Positions 44,844-54,531 are shown, counted from the stretch's first letter. The stretch is DNA of 64,000 bases from Streptomyces sp. NBC_00250 (GCF_036192275.1 NZ_CP108088.1:5085501-5149500), one strand, 5' to 3'. Numbers and translations: made by a program. Notes: a model not told the origin generated them from the letters alone.

Positions 44844-45509
44844 ATGGGCGTCGTGACGGAAGCCTGGGGCTGGCTCACCACCGGCGCGCACTGGACGGGC
44901 GAGGAGGGCATCGGGCAGCGGCTCGCCGAGCACGTGTACGTGAGCGGGGCGGCGCTGCTGATAGCAGGGGCGCTCGCGCTGCCGCTGGGGCTGTGGCTCG
45001 GCCACCTCGGCAAGGGCGGGACGCTCGCGGTGAACGTGTCGAACGTGGGGCGGGCGATCCCCGTCTTCGCGGTCCTCGCCCTGTTCATGGTGTCGCCCCT
45101 GCGGAACGCCGGATACGTGCCGACGGTCGTGGCGCTCGTCCTGTTCGCGATACCGCCGCTCCTCACCAACGCGTACGTGGGGATGCGGGAGGTGGACCGG
45201 GCCGCGGTACGGGCGGCGCGGGGCATGGGAATGACGGGCGGCCAGCTCTTCCGGAAGGTCGAACTCCCGCTGGCCCGGCCGGTGGTGATGACCGGGGTGC
45301 GCTCGGCCGCGGTGCAGGTGGTGGCCACGGCGACGGTCGCGGCGATGGTCGGCCAGGGCGGCCTGGGCCGGATCATCACGGCCGGCTTCGCCACGTACGA
45401 CACGGCGCAGGTCGTCGCGGGCGCGGTGCTCGTGGCGCTGCTGGCCCTGCTGGTGGAGGGCGTCCTCGTGGCCGCCGACCGCCTCCTCGCGCGGACGCGC
45501 GGGTTGTGA
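44844..45509 (+). CDS. Osmoprotectant ABC transporter permease 2
   Basis: A 221-residue second permease with the motif REVDRAAVRAARGMGMTGGQLFRKVELPLARPVV and GQGGLGRIITAGFATYD. The start is ATG 44844, with GGAGG 8 bp upstream inside the end of the previous gene; GTG 44835 is too close to that site. It forms the channel together with permease 1. Confidence 0.9.
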   Translation: MGVVTEAWGWLTTGAHWTGEEGIGQRLAEHVYVSGAALLIAGALALPLGLWLGHLGKGGTLAVNVSNVGRAIPVFAVLALFMVSPLRNAGYVPTVVALVLFAIPPLLTNAYVGMREVDRAAVRAARGMGMTGGQLFRKVELPLARPVVMTGVRSAAVQVVATATVAAMVGQGGLGRIITAGFATYDTAQVVAGAVLVALLALLVEGVLVAADRLLARTRGL

Positions 45510-45546
45510 ACTTCTCACTGAACGTCGACTGGGGATGGGTGATCTC

Positions 45547-46539
45547 GTGAACAGGGTCTCGCGTATCGCGGGTGCGTTGCTGGGTACGGCGGCGCTGACC
45601 GTCGCGCTCGCCGCGTGCGGCGGCGACAGCCTGGAGGAGGGCAAGAAGAACTCGGGAAGCTCCGGGGACACCGGGAACTCCGGCGGCGCGGAGAAGGGTT
45701 CGCTGGTGGTCGGCGCGGCGGCCTTCACGGAGGCCAAGGTGCTCGCCGAGCTGTACGCCCAGACGCTGCGGGACGCCGGATACTCCGTGTCCATCACCAC
45801 CGTGAAGAATCGCGAGCTGTACGAGCCGTCCCTTGAGAAGGGCGAGATCGACGTCGTTCCCGAATACGCGGCGACGATCGCGGAATTCCTCAACGCGAAG
45901 GTGAACGGGCCGAAGGCGCCCGAGGACAAGCCGGTCGCCTCCGGTGACGCGACGGCCACGGTCGAGGCGCTGCGGAAGCTCGCCGAACCGCGCGGCCTGA
46001 AGGTGCTCGCGGTAGGTGAGGCGGTCGATCAGAACGCGTTCGCGGTGACGAAGGAATTCGCCGAGAAGAACAAGCTGACGTCGCTTTCCGATCTCGGCGG
46101 TTCGAAGCTGAAGGTGAAGATCGCCGCCGGTGACGAATGCGCGGTGCGGCCGTTCTGCGCGCCCGGCCTGAAGAAGACGTACGGGATCGACGTGACCGGG
46201 ATCGACCCCAAGGGCGTCGGCACCCCGCAGTCCAAGCAGGCGGTGAAGGACGGGGTGGACCAGCTGGTCCTGACGACCACCACGGACGCCACCCTCGACA
46301 GCTACGGCCTTGTCTTCCTGGAGGACGACAAGAAGCTGCAGAACGCCGACAACGTGCTGCCCGTGGTCAACGCCAAGGACGCCGGTTCCCCCGAGATCGC
46401 CGCCGCCCTGGACAAGATCACCAAGGTGCTGACCACAGCGGATCTCGCCGAACTCAACCGCAAGGTGGACGCCGAGCGGGCGAAGCCGGAGGACGTCGCC
46501 AAGGAGTATCTGGAGACGAAGGGGCTGCTCAAGAAGTAG
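45547..46539 (+). CDS. Osmoprotectant ABC transporter substrate-binding lipoprotein (OpuCC type)
   Basis: A 330-residue lipoprotein: signal peptide ending in the lipobox LTVALAACGG, a Gly/Ser-rich linker, then a type II binding fold (SLVVGAAAFTEAKVLAELYAQ, EIDVVPEYAATIAEFL, DECAVRPFCAPGLKKTYGI). It delivers quaternary amines such as glycine betaine, choline or ectoine-like solutes to the two permeases. GTG 45547 is preferred to ATG 45535, because the latter has only GGGG immediately before it. Confidence 0.9.
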   Translation: MNRVSRIAGALLGTAALTVALAACGGDSLEEGKKNSGSSGDTGNSGGAEKGSLVVGAAAFTEAKVLAELYAQTLRDAGYSVSITTVKNRELYEPSLEKGEIDVVPEYAATIAEFLNAKVNGPKAPEDKPVASGDATATVEALRKLAEPRGLKVLAVGEAVDQNAFAVTKEFAEKNKLTSLSDLGGSKLKVKIAAGDECAVRPFCAPGLKKTYGIDVTGIDPKGVGTPQSKQAVKDGVDQLVLTTTTDATLDSYGLVFLEDDKKLQNADNVLPVVNAKDAGSPEIAAALDKITKVLTTADLAELNRKVDAERAKPEDVAKEYLETKGLLKK

Positions 46540-46669
46540 GCATCGGCTGAGGGGAGTCGGCTCGAAACGGAACCGGAACGGTGGATATCCACTTCTGATG
46601 GCGAGAAGTGGCCAAGAGATTGCCGGGCCGACGCCCCACACAGCGCCTACGCACGGTAAATTTCAGGCC

Positions 46670-47779
46670 ATGCCACGTGGACGCCACCGCCATTCCCCGC
46701 CTCTGCACAAGCTGCTGCCGCCCTCCGCGGTCGCCGGCGCCGCGGTCGTGTGTGCCGCGGCCGCCTGGCTTCCCGGGGACCTGATCGTCGTACGGCTGCT
46801 CGCGGCCGCCGCGGCGGCGGCCGCCGTCACCGGTGCCGTCCTCATGCGCAGTTGGGACCGGAGCGCCGGCCTGCGCGTCGCCGAGCTCGACCGGGCCCGC
46901 ACCGCCGACCAGTGGAAGGCCGAGGAGCGGGTCGCCGAGCTGGAGTCCGACCTGGAGGAGGCGCGCGCGCTGCGCTCCCGGCTCGACACCAAGCTCCGCG
47001 CCAAGCGCGTGGAGCTCGCCGGGCTGCGCGGCGAGCACGCCGACCTGCTCCGCCGGTACGCCACGGCGGAGACCGAGCGGGCCAGCGCCCTGGAAGGCGC
47101 CCGGGTCCTGGCCCTGGAGTCGGCGTCCGGTACGTCCGGCGCCGCCAAGGCACTGCCTGCCGGAGGCTCCACCCTCACCCCCGAGGTCTTCCGCCGCGCC
47201 GCCCAGGCGTTGCGCGACCTCCCGCGCAACGCCGCGGCCCAGCAGGCCCGCCGCACCACCGAGGCCGCACGCGCGCGTGACCTCGCCGAGCGGGCCCGCG
47301 AGACGGAGGAACCGCAGGGGAAGCACGCGGCGGCCGCCGGAAACGAGCACAGCCGCCCGGCCGCCCCCGCCCTCGCGCTCCCGCCGGCCGCGCCGGTCCC
47401 GCCCGCCTCCACGATGGTGCCGGTGGTGCCGACCGCGACCGCGATCGTCCCGTACGCGGCTCGCAGGCCCGTCCCGCGCCCCGAGGGCGGCTTCGACTTC
47501 TTCGGTACGCAGAAGGCGGCGGCCGCCATCGAGGCCGTGCAGAACACCGACCTCGCCGACGTCGTGGGCGAAGAGGTCCTCGAAGAGGCCCTCGCGGCCC
47601 AGGCCGTGCTCGGCACCCCGGTGCTCACCCCGATCAGCCCCACCGGCACCCCGGGCAACCCGCTCGCCCCCCGGGTCGCGGCGCCCGCCCAGGCGATCGG
47701 CCAGGTCATCGACCTGACCGCGCACGACGAGACCGAGCAGCTGGATGTGGCCGAACTGCGCGGAGCGGTGAACTCGTGA
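46670..47779 (+). CDS. Hypothetical membrane protein with coiled coil
   Basis: A 369-residue protein that I do not recognise by family name. A basic N-terminus (RGRHRHSPPLHKLLP) is followed by two hydrophobic segments (about 20-57), then a coiled coil (about 65-140, WKAEERVAELESDLEEARALR) and Ala/Pro-rich disordered regions to the C-terminus (IGQVIDLTAHDETEQLDVAEL). It is probably membrane-anchored with a cytoplasmic scaffold-like part. Its stop overlaps the start of a GNAT gene as GTGA, so the two are translated together. Confidence 0.75.
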   Translation: MPRGRHRHSPPLHKLLPPSAVAGAAVVCAAAAWLPGDLIVVRLLAAAAAAAAVTGAVLMRSWDRSAGLRVAELDRARTADQWKAEERVAELESDLEEARALRSRLDTKLRAKRVELAGLRGEHADLLRRYATAETERASALEGARVLALESASGTSGAAKALPAGGSTLTPEVFRRAAQALRDLPRNAAAQQARRTTEAARARDLAERARETEEPQGKHAAAAGNEHSRPAAPALALPPAAPVPPASTMVPVVPTATAIVPYAARRPVPRPEGGFDFFGTQKAAAAIEAVQNTDLADVVGEEVLEEALAAQAVLGTPVLTPISPTGTPGNPLAPRVAAPAQAIGQVIDLTAHDETEQLDVAELRGAVNS

Positions 47780-48276
47780 CGTACCGCCTCGCCTCCCTCC
47801 CGGCAGGTGAGGTCGCCCCGTACCGCGACGAGCTGCTCGCCCTGTGCGCCCAGGCCTTCTGCGGTGCCCCCTGGCACGAGCCGCCGCTCGGCGCCGTACG
47901 CACCGTGGACCGGCTGCTCGACTCGGCCGCGCGGAAGGAAGAGTTCAACGCGGCGGTCGCGCTCGACGCCGACGGTGCCCTGCTCGGGTTCGCGGCCGGC
48001 TGGACCGACACCGTCCTGACCGGCGGGGAGCCCGCCTTCGAACTCGCCGAACTCGTCGTCGCCCCCGGCCAGCAGGGGCGCGGCATCGGCCGCGCGCTCC
48101 ACGACGCCCTGCTCGTGACCGGGGCACAGGGCCGGGCCCTCCTCATGACCCTCGACGTACCGGAGCTGACGGACCGGTACGAGCGCTGGGGCTGGACCGT
48201 CGTCGACCGGCGTCGCCCCGGCAAGGAGGAGCGGGAGTACGTCGTGATGAGCTGCGGGCACCGCCCCGGGGCCTGA
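47776..48276 (+). CDS. GNAT N-acetyltransferase
   Basis: A 166-residue acetyltransferase with the acetyl-CoA loop VVAPGQQGRGIGRALHDALL (Q/R-x-x-G-x-G/A) and the strand ELAELVVAP before it. It ends YERWGWTVVDRRRPG, typical of the fold. GTG 47776 overlaps the stop of the coiled-coil protein gene. The substrate is unknown; coupling suggests that the two act together. Confidence 0.85.
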   Translation: MTYRLASLPAGEVAPYRDELLALCAQAFCGAPWHEPPLGAVRTVDRLLDSAARKEEFNAAVALDADGALLGFAAGWTDTVLTGGEPAFELAELVVAPGQQGRGIGRALHDALLVTGAQGRALLMTLDVPELTDRYERWGWTVVDRRRPGKEEREYVVMSCGHRPGA

Positions 48277-48404
48277 CACCAGGGCCCGACCCCCAGGCAA
48301 GGCACCCGGGTCCGACCCCTACGCCTGACCCCAGGCCTGCCCCCCGGGCCAGGCCCCGGCCAGGGGCACAGCCGGGCTCCGGCCCGGCCCCGGCCAGGTC
48401 CCTG

Positions 48405-49547
48405 CTACTTGTCGATGTCGCCGACGACGAAGAACAGCGACCCCAGGATCGCCACCATGTCCGCGACCAGCGTCCCCGGCAGCAGTTCCACCAGCGCCTG
48501 GATGTTGTTGAACGAGGCCGAGCGCAGCTTCAGCCGGTACGGCGTCTTCTCGCCCTTGGACACCAGGTAGTAGCCGTTGACGCCGAGCGGATTCTCGGTC
48601 CACGCGTACGTGTGCCCCTCCGGCGCCTTGAGCACCTTCGGCAGCCGCTGGTTGATCGGCCCAGGCGGCAGCTCCGCCATCCGGTCCAGGCACGCGTCCG
48701 CGAGGTCCAGGGAGTTGTGCGTCTGCTCCAGCAGGCACTCGAACCGGGCCAGGCAGTCGCCCTCCTCGCGCACGGCGACCCGCAGGGTGTCCTGCAGCTC
48801 CCCGTAGGCCAGATACGGCTCGTCGCGGCGCAGGTCGAAGTCGACGCCCGAGGCGCGGGCGATGGGCCCGGACACCCCGTACGCGTGGACCGCGGCCGCG
48901 GACAGGACACCGACCCCGCGCGTACGTCCCCGGAAGATCTCGTTGCCGAGGACGAGCCGGTCGTACACGTCCATCCGCGAGCGCACGTCCGCGACGGCCT
49001 GGCGGGCCCGGCCCAGCCACCCGGCGGGCAGGTCCTCCTTGAGGCCGCCGACCCGGTTGAACATGTAGTGCATCCGGCCGCCGGAGACCTCCTCCATCAC
49101 GGCCTGGAGCTCCTCGCGCTCCCGGAAGGCGTGGAAGACCGGGGTGATCCCGCCCAGTTCGAGGGGGTACGAGCCGAGGAACATCAAATGGTTGAGGACC
49201 CGGTTCAGCTCGGCGAGGAGCGTACGGGTCCACACCGCGCGCTCCGGGACCTCCATGCCCAGCATCCGCTCGACGGCCATGACCACGCCGAGCTCGTTGG
49301 AGAAGGCGGAGAGCCAGTCGTGACGGTTGGCCAGCATGATGATCTGCCGGTAGTCCCGCGCCTCGAAGAGCTTCTCGGCACCGCGGTGCATGTAGCCGAT
49401 CACCGGCTCGGCCTGGCGCACGACCTCGCCGTCGAGCACGAGCCGGAGCCGGAGCACACCGTGGGTCGAGGGATGCTGCGGCCCGATGTTCAGCACCATG
49501 TCGGTGCTCTCCGCCGCGCCGCCGATGCCGACCGTCGTCTCCGTCAT
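48405..49547 (-). CDS. nuoD: Orphan NADH-quinone oxidoreductase subunit D (NuoD, 49 kDa subunit)
   Basis: A 380-residue Nuo[57 protein letters not shown] and the C-terminal PTR-type motif ([21 protein letters not shown]). Residue R55 in GYMHRG corresponds to Arg85 of mature mammalian NDUFS2. It stands outside a nuo operon; such a second NuoD is known in Streptomyces. The gene starts 5 bp after a MidA-type methyltransferase gene, whose mitochondrial relative methylates that arginine. Whether it joins complex I or a different hydrogenase-like complex is open. Confidence 0.92.
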   Translation of the reverse strand: MTETTVGIGGAAESTDMVLNIGPQHPSTHGVLRLRLVLDGEVVRQAEPVIGYMHRGAEKLFEARDYRQIIMLANRHDWLSAFSNELGVVMAVERMLGMEVPERAVWTRTLLAELNRVLNHLMFLGSYPLELGGITPVFHAFREREELQAVMEEVSGGRMHYMFNRVGGLKEDLPAGWLGRARQAVADVRSRMDVYDRLVLGNEIFRGRTRGVGVLSAAAVHAYGVSGPIARASGVDFDLRRDEPYLAYGELQDTLRVAVREEGDCLARFECLLEQTHNSLDLADACLDRMAELPPGPINQRLPKVLKAPEGHTYAWTENPLGVNGYYLVSKGEKTPYRLKLRSASFNNIQALVELLPGTLVADMVAILGSLFFVVGDIDK

Positions 49548-49551
49548 GCGG

Positions 49552-50580
49552 TCAGTATCCCCCCTGCCCCGGAGGCCTCGTAGCCCCGCCCGTGACCCGC
49601 TGGGTCAGCCAGCCGAAGTCGCCGAGACCGCCGCGGGCGGTCAGCTCGGCGGCCTCCCCCGCGGAGGAGAGGGCACGGACGTACGCGACGGGATCGGTCG
49701 AGGCGAGCGAGAGCGGCGGCCGTCCGCCGGAGACCCCGAGCCGCCCCAGCGCCTCCCGCTGCGTGACCAGCTCGGCCACGGGCACCCCGTCCGCGCCTCC
49801 GACCGCCGCCGCGCACGCGTCGAGTGCCACATGGGCGGTCAGGTCGCAGCCGCCGTCCGGGACCGGCGGGACCTCGCGGCCCGCCCGGAAGCCGGTCAGC
49901 GAGCCGAAGGGCGGTCGGGCGGCCCGTACGTGCGCGTAGTCCACGGCCACCGCGCGGCCCGCCGTGAGCGAGGCCACCGCCGACGCCCAGGCCTCGTCGC
50001 GCGGCCGGCCGATCTCCGCGCGCGTGCCGGGGTCCCGAAGCGGCCACCAACGGGCCAGCCACTCCGCGTCCGGGCCGGCGACGGGGCCGCCGAGCCGTTC
50101 CGTACCGTCCGCGCGGACCTCCACGTACCGGGCCGTGCCCGCCGCGTCCGCCTCGGCCACGTCCACCGGCACGTTGTCGAGCCACTCGTTCGCGAAGATC
50201 AGCCCCCGGACGCCCTGGGGGAGCCGGTCGGTCCACTCGATCCGGGGATCGAGCCCGGACGGCCGGGCCGCGCGCTCGACGGCGTACGCCCGGACCGTGA
50301 GCCCGTGCTCCCCCCGCGAGGCCGTCGCCGCGAGTACCCCCGTGAGCAGCTCGCCCCGTCCCGCGCCCACGTCCACGAGGTCGACCTCGGCCGTTCCCAG
50401 CTCCTCCGCGACCTCGACCAGCAGCCGGGCGACGGCCCCCGCGAAGAGCGGGGAGGCGTGCACCGAGGTGCGGAAGTGCCCCGCAGGCCCCTCGGGTCGC
50501 AGATAGAAGCCCCCGGGGCCGTACAGCGCCCGTTCCGTGGCCTGTCGCCACCCCTGCCACTGACACGTCTCATCCGTCAC
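49552..50580 (-). CDS. MidA/NDUFAF7-family SAM-dependent methyltransferase
   Basis: A 342-residue class I methyltransferase of the MidA (DUF185) family: [22 protein letters not shown] (family N-terminal signature), SAM loop [12 protein letters not shown], and [15 protein letters not shown]. Human NDUFAF7 of this family symmetrically dimethylates an arginine of NDUFS2, the NuoD homologue. The next gene here, 4 bp away on the same strand, encodes NuoD, so NuoD is the obvious candidate substrate (inference from family plus context). The start is GTG 50580 by family alignment; a longer frame is open. Confidence 0.88.
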   Translation of the reverse strand: MTDETCQWQGWRQATERALYGPGGFYLRPEGPAGHFRTSVHASPLFAGAVARLLVEVAEELGTAEVDLVDVGAGRGELLTGVLAATASRGEHGLTVRAYAVERAARPSGLDPRIEWTDRLPQGVRGLIFANEWLDNVPVDVAEADAAGTARYVEVRADGTERLGGPVAGPDAEWLARWWPLRDPGTRAEIGRPRDEAWASAVASLTAGRAVAVDYAHVRAARPPFGSLTGFRAGREVPPVPDGGCDLTAHVALDACAAAVGGADGVPVAELVTQREALGRLGVSGGRPPLSLASTDPVAYVRALSSAGEAAELTARGGLGDFGWLTQRVTGGATRPPGQGGY

Positions 50581-50677
50581 GCGCCCCAGTCTCCACCTCG
50601 GGGAGTACGGGTCCCGCGCCAAGGATCGACCCCACGGTTGATCCCTGCACCTATCTCCCTTCCCTACTCTGGGTGAC

Positions 50678-51886
50678 GTGCAGCGCCTTTATGACTTCAT
50701 CCGCAGACACCCGACGGGCGTCGACACCTTCTGGGCGGTCGTCCTCCTGGGGTTCTCCATGCTGTGGGTGGTGTCGGCGGGCGCGGGCCAGGTGGAGGGC
50801 CACCCCCTCGGGTACGGCCTCGTCGCCGTGCTCTTCTCCCTGGTCGTGGCCCTGCGGCGACGCGCCCCGGAGAAGATGCTGGTCCTCGCGGTCGCCCTCG
50901 GCCTCGCGCAGCTCGCCTTCGGTCTGACGCCGTTCATGGCCGACTTCGCCATGCTCGTGATCATCTACACCGTCGCCGCGCACGACGGCCCCCGCTGGGC
51001 GTCCCGGCTCGCACTGGTCGGCGGACTCTCCGCCGCGACGCTCTCGCAGCTGAGATGGCCGGTGGACGGTCCGCAGTCGAGCGCGGCCCGGGTCTTCTTC
51101 ACGATCATCATGACCGTGCCGTTCGTCCTCGCCTGGGTCCTCGGCGACTCGCTCCGCACCCGCCGCGCCTACTTCGCGCAGCTGGAGGAGCGGGCCTCCC
51201 GCCTGGAGCAGGAGCGCGAGGCCCAGGCCAAGGTCGCGGTCGCCGCCGAGCGGGCCCGGATCGCCCGCGAGCTGCACGACGTCGTCGCGCACAACGTGTC
51301 GGTGATGGTCGTGCAGGCCGACGGCGCCGCGTACGTCATGGACTCCTCCCCGGAGACCGCCAAGCAGGCCCTGGACACCATCTCCACCACCGGCCGCCAG
51401 GCGCTCGCCGAGATGCGCAGGCTGCTCGGCATCCTGCGCACCGGAGAGCACCAGGAGGCCGGGGAGTACGTGCCGCAGCCCGACGTGAAGCAGATCGAGG
51501 ATCTGGTCGAGCAGGTGCGGGGAGCCGGTCTCACCGTGGACTTCGCGATCGAGGGAAGCCCGCGCCCGCTGCCCAGCGGCGTCGAGCTCACCGCGTACCG
51601 GATCGTGCAGGAGGCCCTCACCAACACGCGCAAGCACGGCGGTCCTGACGTCGGCGCCAGCGTCCGGCTGGTGTACTTCGACGACGGACTCGGGCTGCTC
51701 GTCGAGGACGACGGCCGGGGCGCGCCGCAGGAGATGTACGAGGACGGGGGCGCCGACGGCCGGGGCCACGGTCTGATCGGCATGCGGGAGCGGGTCGGCA
51801 TGGTCGGCGGCACGCTGGACGCGGGCCCGCGTCCCGGCGGAGGCTTTCGGATCAGCGCCCTGCTCCCGCTCAAACCCGCTCACTGA
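50678..51886 (+). CDS. Two-component sensor histidine kinase (NarL/DesK type)
   Basis: A 402-residue membrane kinase. Four to five hydrophobic helices at about 15-165 are followed by a coiled coil ([20 protein letters not shown]), HisKA_3 box [19 protein letters not shown] (His in the RELHD motif) and HATPase_c ([26 protein letters not shown]). The missing extracytoplasmic domain suggests sensing in or at the membrane. GTG 50678 has no Shine-Dalgarno but a TACTCT -10 at 50665-50670, 7 bp upstream. It is paired with the response regulator 47 bp downstream. Confidence 0.92.
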   Translation: MQRLYDFIRRHPTGVDTFWAVVLLGFSMLWVVSAGAGQVEGHPLGYGLVAVLFSLVVALRRRAPEKMLVLAVALGLAQLAFGLTPFMADFAMLVIIYTVAAHDGPRWASRLALVGGLSAATLSQLRWPVDGPQSSAARVFFTIIMTVPFVLAWVLGDSLRTRRAYFAQLEERASRLEQEREAQAKVAVAAERARIARELHDVVAHNVSVMVVQADGAAYVMDSSPETAKQALDTISTTGRQALAEMRRLLGILRTGEHQEAGEYVPQPDVKQIEDLVEQVRGAGLTVDFAIEGSPRPLPSGVELTAYRIVQEALTNTRKHGGPDVGASVRLVYFDDGLGLLVEDDGRGAPQEMYEDGGADGRGHGLIGMRERVGMVGGTLDAGPRPGGGFRISALLPLKPAH

Positions 51887-51918
51887 CGTCCCCCGGGCGA
51901 CCAGCCCGCTCACTGACG
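51875..51918. repeat. 14-bp direct repeat covering the kinase stop codon
   Basis: CCCGCTCACTGACG occurs at 51875-51888 and again at 51905-51918 (period 30 bp). The first copy contains the stop codon of the kinase gene, so this is a small tandem duplication of the gene end. Confidence 0.8.
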
Positions 51919-51933
51919 ACCCGAAGGAATCTG

Positions 51934-52611
51934 ATGTCCATCCGCGTGATGCTCGTCGACGACCAGGTGCTGCTGCGCACCGGTTTCCGCATGGTGCTCG
52001 CCGCCCAACCGGACATGGAAGTCGTGGCGGAGGCGGGCGACGGGGTCGAGGCGCTGGAGGTGCTGCGCGCGACGGCGGTCGACGTCGTGCTGATGGACGT
52101 GCGCATGCCCAAGCTGGACGGGGTGGAGACGACCCGGCGGATCTGTTCGCAGCCGGACGCCCCGAAGGTGCTGATCCTGACCACCTTCGACCTCGACGAG
52201 TACGCGTTCTCGGGGCTGAAGGCGGGCGCGAGCGGCTTCATGCTGAAGGACGTGCCCCCGGCGGAGCTGCTCGGCGCGATCCGGTCGGTGCACAGCGGTG
52301 ACGCGGTGGTGGCGCCCTCGACGACGCGGCGGCTCCTCGACCGTTTCTCGCCGATGCTGCCGTCCTCGGGCAAGGAGCCCGAGCACAAGGAGCTGGGGCG
52401 CCTCACGGACCGGGAGCGCGAGGTGATGATGCTGGTCGCGCAGGGCCTGTCGAACGGCGAGATCGCCGCCCGGCTCGTCCTCTCCGAGGCGACGGTGAAG
52501 ACCCATGTGGGCCGCATCCTGACCAAGCTGGGCCTGCGCGACCGGGTGCAGGTCGTCGTCCTCGCGTACGAGACGGGCCTGGTCCGGGCGGGCGGCGGCG
52601 CGGCGGGCTGA
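51934..52611 (+). CDS. NarL/LuxR-family response regulator
   Basis: A 225-residue regulator: receiver domain with D9/D10 and phospho-acceptor D55 in VVLMDVRMPKLDGVE, then a LuxR helix-turn-helix (about 150-208, LTDREREVMMLVAQGLSNGEIA, EATVKTHVGRILTKLGL). GAAGGA precedes ATG 51934. It is the partner of the upstream membrane kinase. Target genes are not visible from sequence. Confidence 0.93.
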   Translation: MSIRVMLVDDQVLLRTGFRMVLAAQPDMEVVAEAGDGVEALEVLRATAVDVVLMDVRMPKLDGVETTRRICSQPDAPKVLILTTFDLDEYAFSGLKAGASGFMLKDVPPAELLGAIRSVHSGDAVVAPSTTRRLLDRFSPMLPSSGKEPEHKELGRLTDREREVMMLVAQGLSNGEIAARLVLSEATVKTHVGRILTKLGLRDRVQVVVLAYETGLVRAGGGAAG

Positions 52612-52625
52612 GCCGGGGCGTTCCG

Positions 52626-53237
52626 ATGCTGCTGTGGATCAACGGCCCCTTCGGGGGCGGCAAGACCCAGACCGCGTACGAGCTGCGGCGCCGGCTGCCC
52701 GGCAGCGCCGTGTGCGACCCGGAGCACATCGGCTTCGGGCTGCACCGGACGCTGCCGCCGTCGCTGCGCGGGGACTTCCAGGACCTGGCGGCCTGGCGGC
52801 AGGGCGTGCACGAGGTGCTGGACCTGGCGCTGCGGCGGTACGGGGACGGGCCCGTGATCGTGCCGATGACGCTCACCGACCCGGGGTACTTCGCCGAGAT
52901 CGTCGGCCGGCTGCGCGCGGACCACGGCGCGGACCGGGTGCACCACGTCGCGCTGCTCGCCGAGCGGGAGACGGTCCTGGGGCGGCTGGCGGAGCGGGGC
53001 CTCGGGCGCGGCCTGAAGCGGGAGAGCTTCGCCGTGGCCAAGCTGGACGAGTGCCTGGAGCGGCTTGCGGCGGCGGAGTTCGCCCACCACCTCCGTACGG
53101 ACCGGCTGACGGTCCCGCAGGTCGCCGACCGGGTCGCGGAGCTGGCCGGACTGCGGCCGCTGCCGGACACGGACGGGCCGCTGCGCCACCGGCTGCGACG
53201 GCTCCGGGTCGGCCTCTCGCACATCCGTTTCGACTAG
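52626..53237 (+). CDS. P-loop NTPase (TmrB / chloramphenicol phosphotransferase-like)
   Basis: A 203-residue ATP-binding protein with P-loop GPFGGGKT at residues 7-14 and a kinase-like layout (VIVPMTLTDPGYFAEIV, HHVALLAERETVLGRL). It resembles TmrB, which protects Bacillus from tunicamycin, and small-molecule kinases. The coding sequence starts 14 bp after the response regulator and may be under the same promoter. A role in antibiotic tolerance is possible but unproven. It ends at a strong hairpin. Confidence 0.8.
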   Translation: MLLWINGPFGGGKTQTAYELRRRLPGSAVCDPEHIGFGLHRTLPPSLRGDFQDLAAWRQGVHEVLDLALRRYGDGPVIVPMTLTDPGYFAEIVGRLRADHGADRVHHVALLAERETVLGRLAERGLGRGLKRESFAVAKLDECLERLAAAEFAHHLRTDRLTVPQVADRVAELAGLRPLPDTDGPLRHRLRRLRVGLSHIRFD

Positions 53238-53269
53238 GGGGTGTCTTGCCGATCGGACAAGACACCCCC
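53237..53269 (+). terminator. Hairpin between TmrB-like and ArsR-like genes
   Basis: GGGGGTGTCTTG (53237-53248) and CAAGACACCCCC (53258-53269) form a 12-bp stem; the loop CCGATCGGA can pair further. It starts inside the stop codon of the TmrB-like gene and serves the convergent gene pair. Half of the same element (GGGGGTGTCTTG) also appears at about 4096-4107. Confidence 0.8.
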
Positions 53270-53295
53270 CAGGGCCGGCCGGCCCGGGTCCTCAC

Positions 53296-54384
53296 TCACC
53301 GCAGCACGCTCTCCAGGAAGTCGCTGCCGAGGCGGGCGACGACGGCCACGTCCAGCTGGTGCAGGACGTACCGGCCGCGCCGCTGGGTGGTGATCAGACC
53401 GGCCTTCTTCATGACCGCGAGGTGGCGGGAGACCTCGGGGGCGCTGATGCCGTACGCGTCGGCCAGCTCGCTCGTGGAGTACGAGCCCCGGGCGAGGCTG
53501 CGGCTCAGCCGCATCCGCATCGGGTGGGCGACCGCCTCAAGACGCAGTTTCACGGTGTCGACGGGGGCGCCGCCGCCGAGGTCGCGGGCGGGCACGGGGT
53601 ACTGGATCACCGGCTGCCAGCCGGGGGCGTGCAGTGCGAAGAGGTGTGGCCAGCCGAAGGCGGTCGGCAGGAACGTCACGCCCGAGCCCTCGGCGCTGGT
53701 GCGGCCCTGGACCAGCTTGTCGACGACGATCCGGGAACCCGCCTCGTCCTCCTCCAGGACCATCGCGGAGGACGCGTCCGCGACGGCCTCGGCCAGGCCC
53801 TTGTGGCGCATCAGTTCCGTCTTGTGGCGGGCGTCGGCGGCGAGCTGGACCCGGACGCGGCGCCAGGTGTCGGCGAAGAAGGCCTCGTCGCAGTCCTCCA
53901 GGAGGCGCCGGATCCACGCGCGCGTACCGGGCGGGTCGGCGAGCATCCGCTCCACGAACGCGGCCTGGCGCGGTCCGCGCGCGGCGGCCAGGTCGAGCGT
54001 GCGGCGCCGCATCCGCTCGTCGACGAGCGGCGAGGGGGCGCCGTGCGAGTAGCGGCTGGCGCAGGAGATCTCCAGGGCCGAGCCCACGTACTTCTCGTCG
54101 TCCATGCGGTCGAGGTCGTCCAGCTCCTCGGCGAGGGTCGCACGGGGCCGGGCGGGCAGCAGGATGTCGGAGCGGGTGGACCGCCACATGAAGTCGGCCT
54201 CGTGCAGCCGGTCCGCGAGCTCGGGCTTGAGCGCGGCGGCGGTCGTGGTGGTCCAGGCGTGCAGCCTGGCGTGGTGCGCCGGCTCGGAGAGGGCGTGCAG
54301 GGCGGCGCCCAGCTCCGCCAGCGGCGAGGGGCAGAAGGCGATCCGCTCGTGCGGCAGTCCGGTGATGTCGATCGTCACGCTCAC
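53296..54384 (-). CDS. ArsR-like winged-helix regulator with DUF5937
   Basis: A 362-residue regulator. An N-terminal domain of about 250 residues (DUF5937 type) has no obvious ligand motif. The C-terminal winged helix is at about 280-345 (KLRLEAVAHPMRMRLSRSLA, YSTSELADAYGISAPEVSRHLAVM, wing TTQRRGRYVLHQL), the ArsR pattern without metal-binding cysteines. The start is GTG 54384. It is divergent from a small-protein gene; the two 30-bp palindromic elements between them are its probable operators (inference). Confidence 0.85.
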   Translation of the reverse strand: MSVTIDITGLPHERIAFCPSPLAELGAALHALSEPAHHARLHAWTTTTAAALKPELADRLHEADFMWRSTRSDILLPARPRATLAEELDDLDRMDDEKYVGSALEISCASRYSHGAPSPLVDERMRRRTLDLAAARGPRQAAFVERMLADPPGTRAWIRRLLEDCDEAFFADTWRRVRVQLAADARHKTELMRHKGLAEAVADASSAMVLEEDEAGSRIVVDKLVQGRTSAEGSGVTFLPTAFGWPHLFALHAPGWQPVIQYPVPARDLGGGAPVDTVKLRLEAVAHPMRMRLSRSLARGSYSTSELADAYGISAPEVSRHLAVMKKAGLITTQRRGRYVLHQLDVAVVARLGSDFLESVLR

Positions 54385-54423
54385 CCGTCCATGGTGCGGG
54401 GTCGGGTGGGGGCGGTGTCGCGA

Positions 54424-54453
54424 CGTTTGACGAGGGCCGTCAATCGACGCGCC
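54424..54453. promoter_or_regulatory. Palindromic operator copy A
   Basis: CGTTTGACGAGGGC followed by CGTCAATCG and the tail ACGCGCC. The arms are 9 bp with one mismatch. It is 40 bp from the start of the ArsR-like gene. Confidence 0.6.
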
Positions 54454-54470
54454 GGCGGGCCCGGGACCGC

Positions 54471-54500
54471 CGTTTGACGGGAGCCGTCAAACGGCGCGCC
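54471..54500. promoter_or_regulatory. Palindromic operator copy B
   Basis: CGTTTGACG-GGAGC-CGTCAAACG is a perfect 9-bp inverted repeat followed by GCGCGCC; 25 of 30 bases match copy A. The copies are 47 bp apart. It lies 31 bp upstream of the small gene start. TTTGACGNNNNCCGTCAA is a plausible ArsR-type site. Confidence 0.65.
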
Positions 54501-54531
54501 AGGGGGTGGGGGCCGGGCGCACGGTGAGGAC

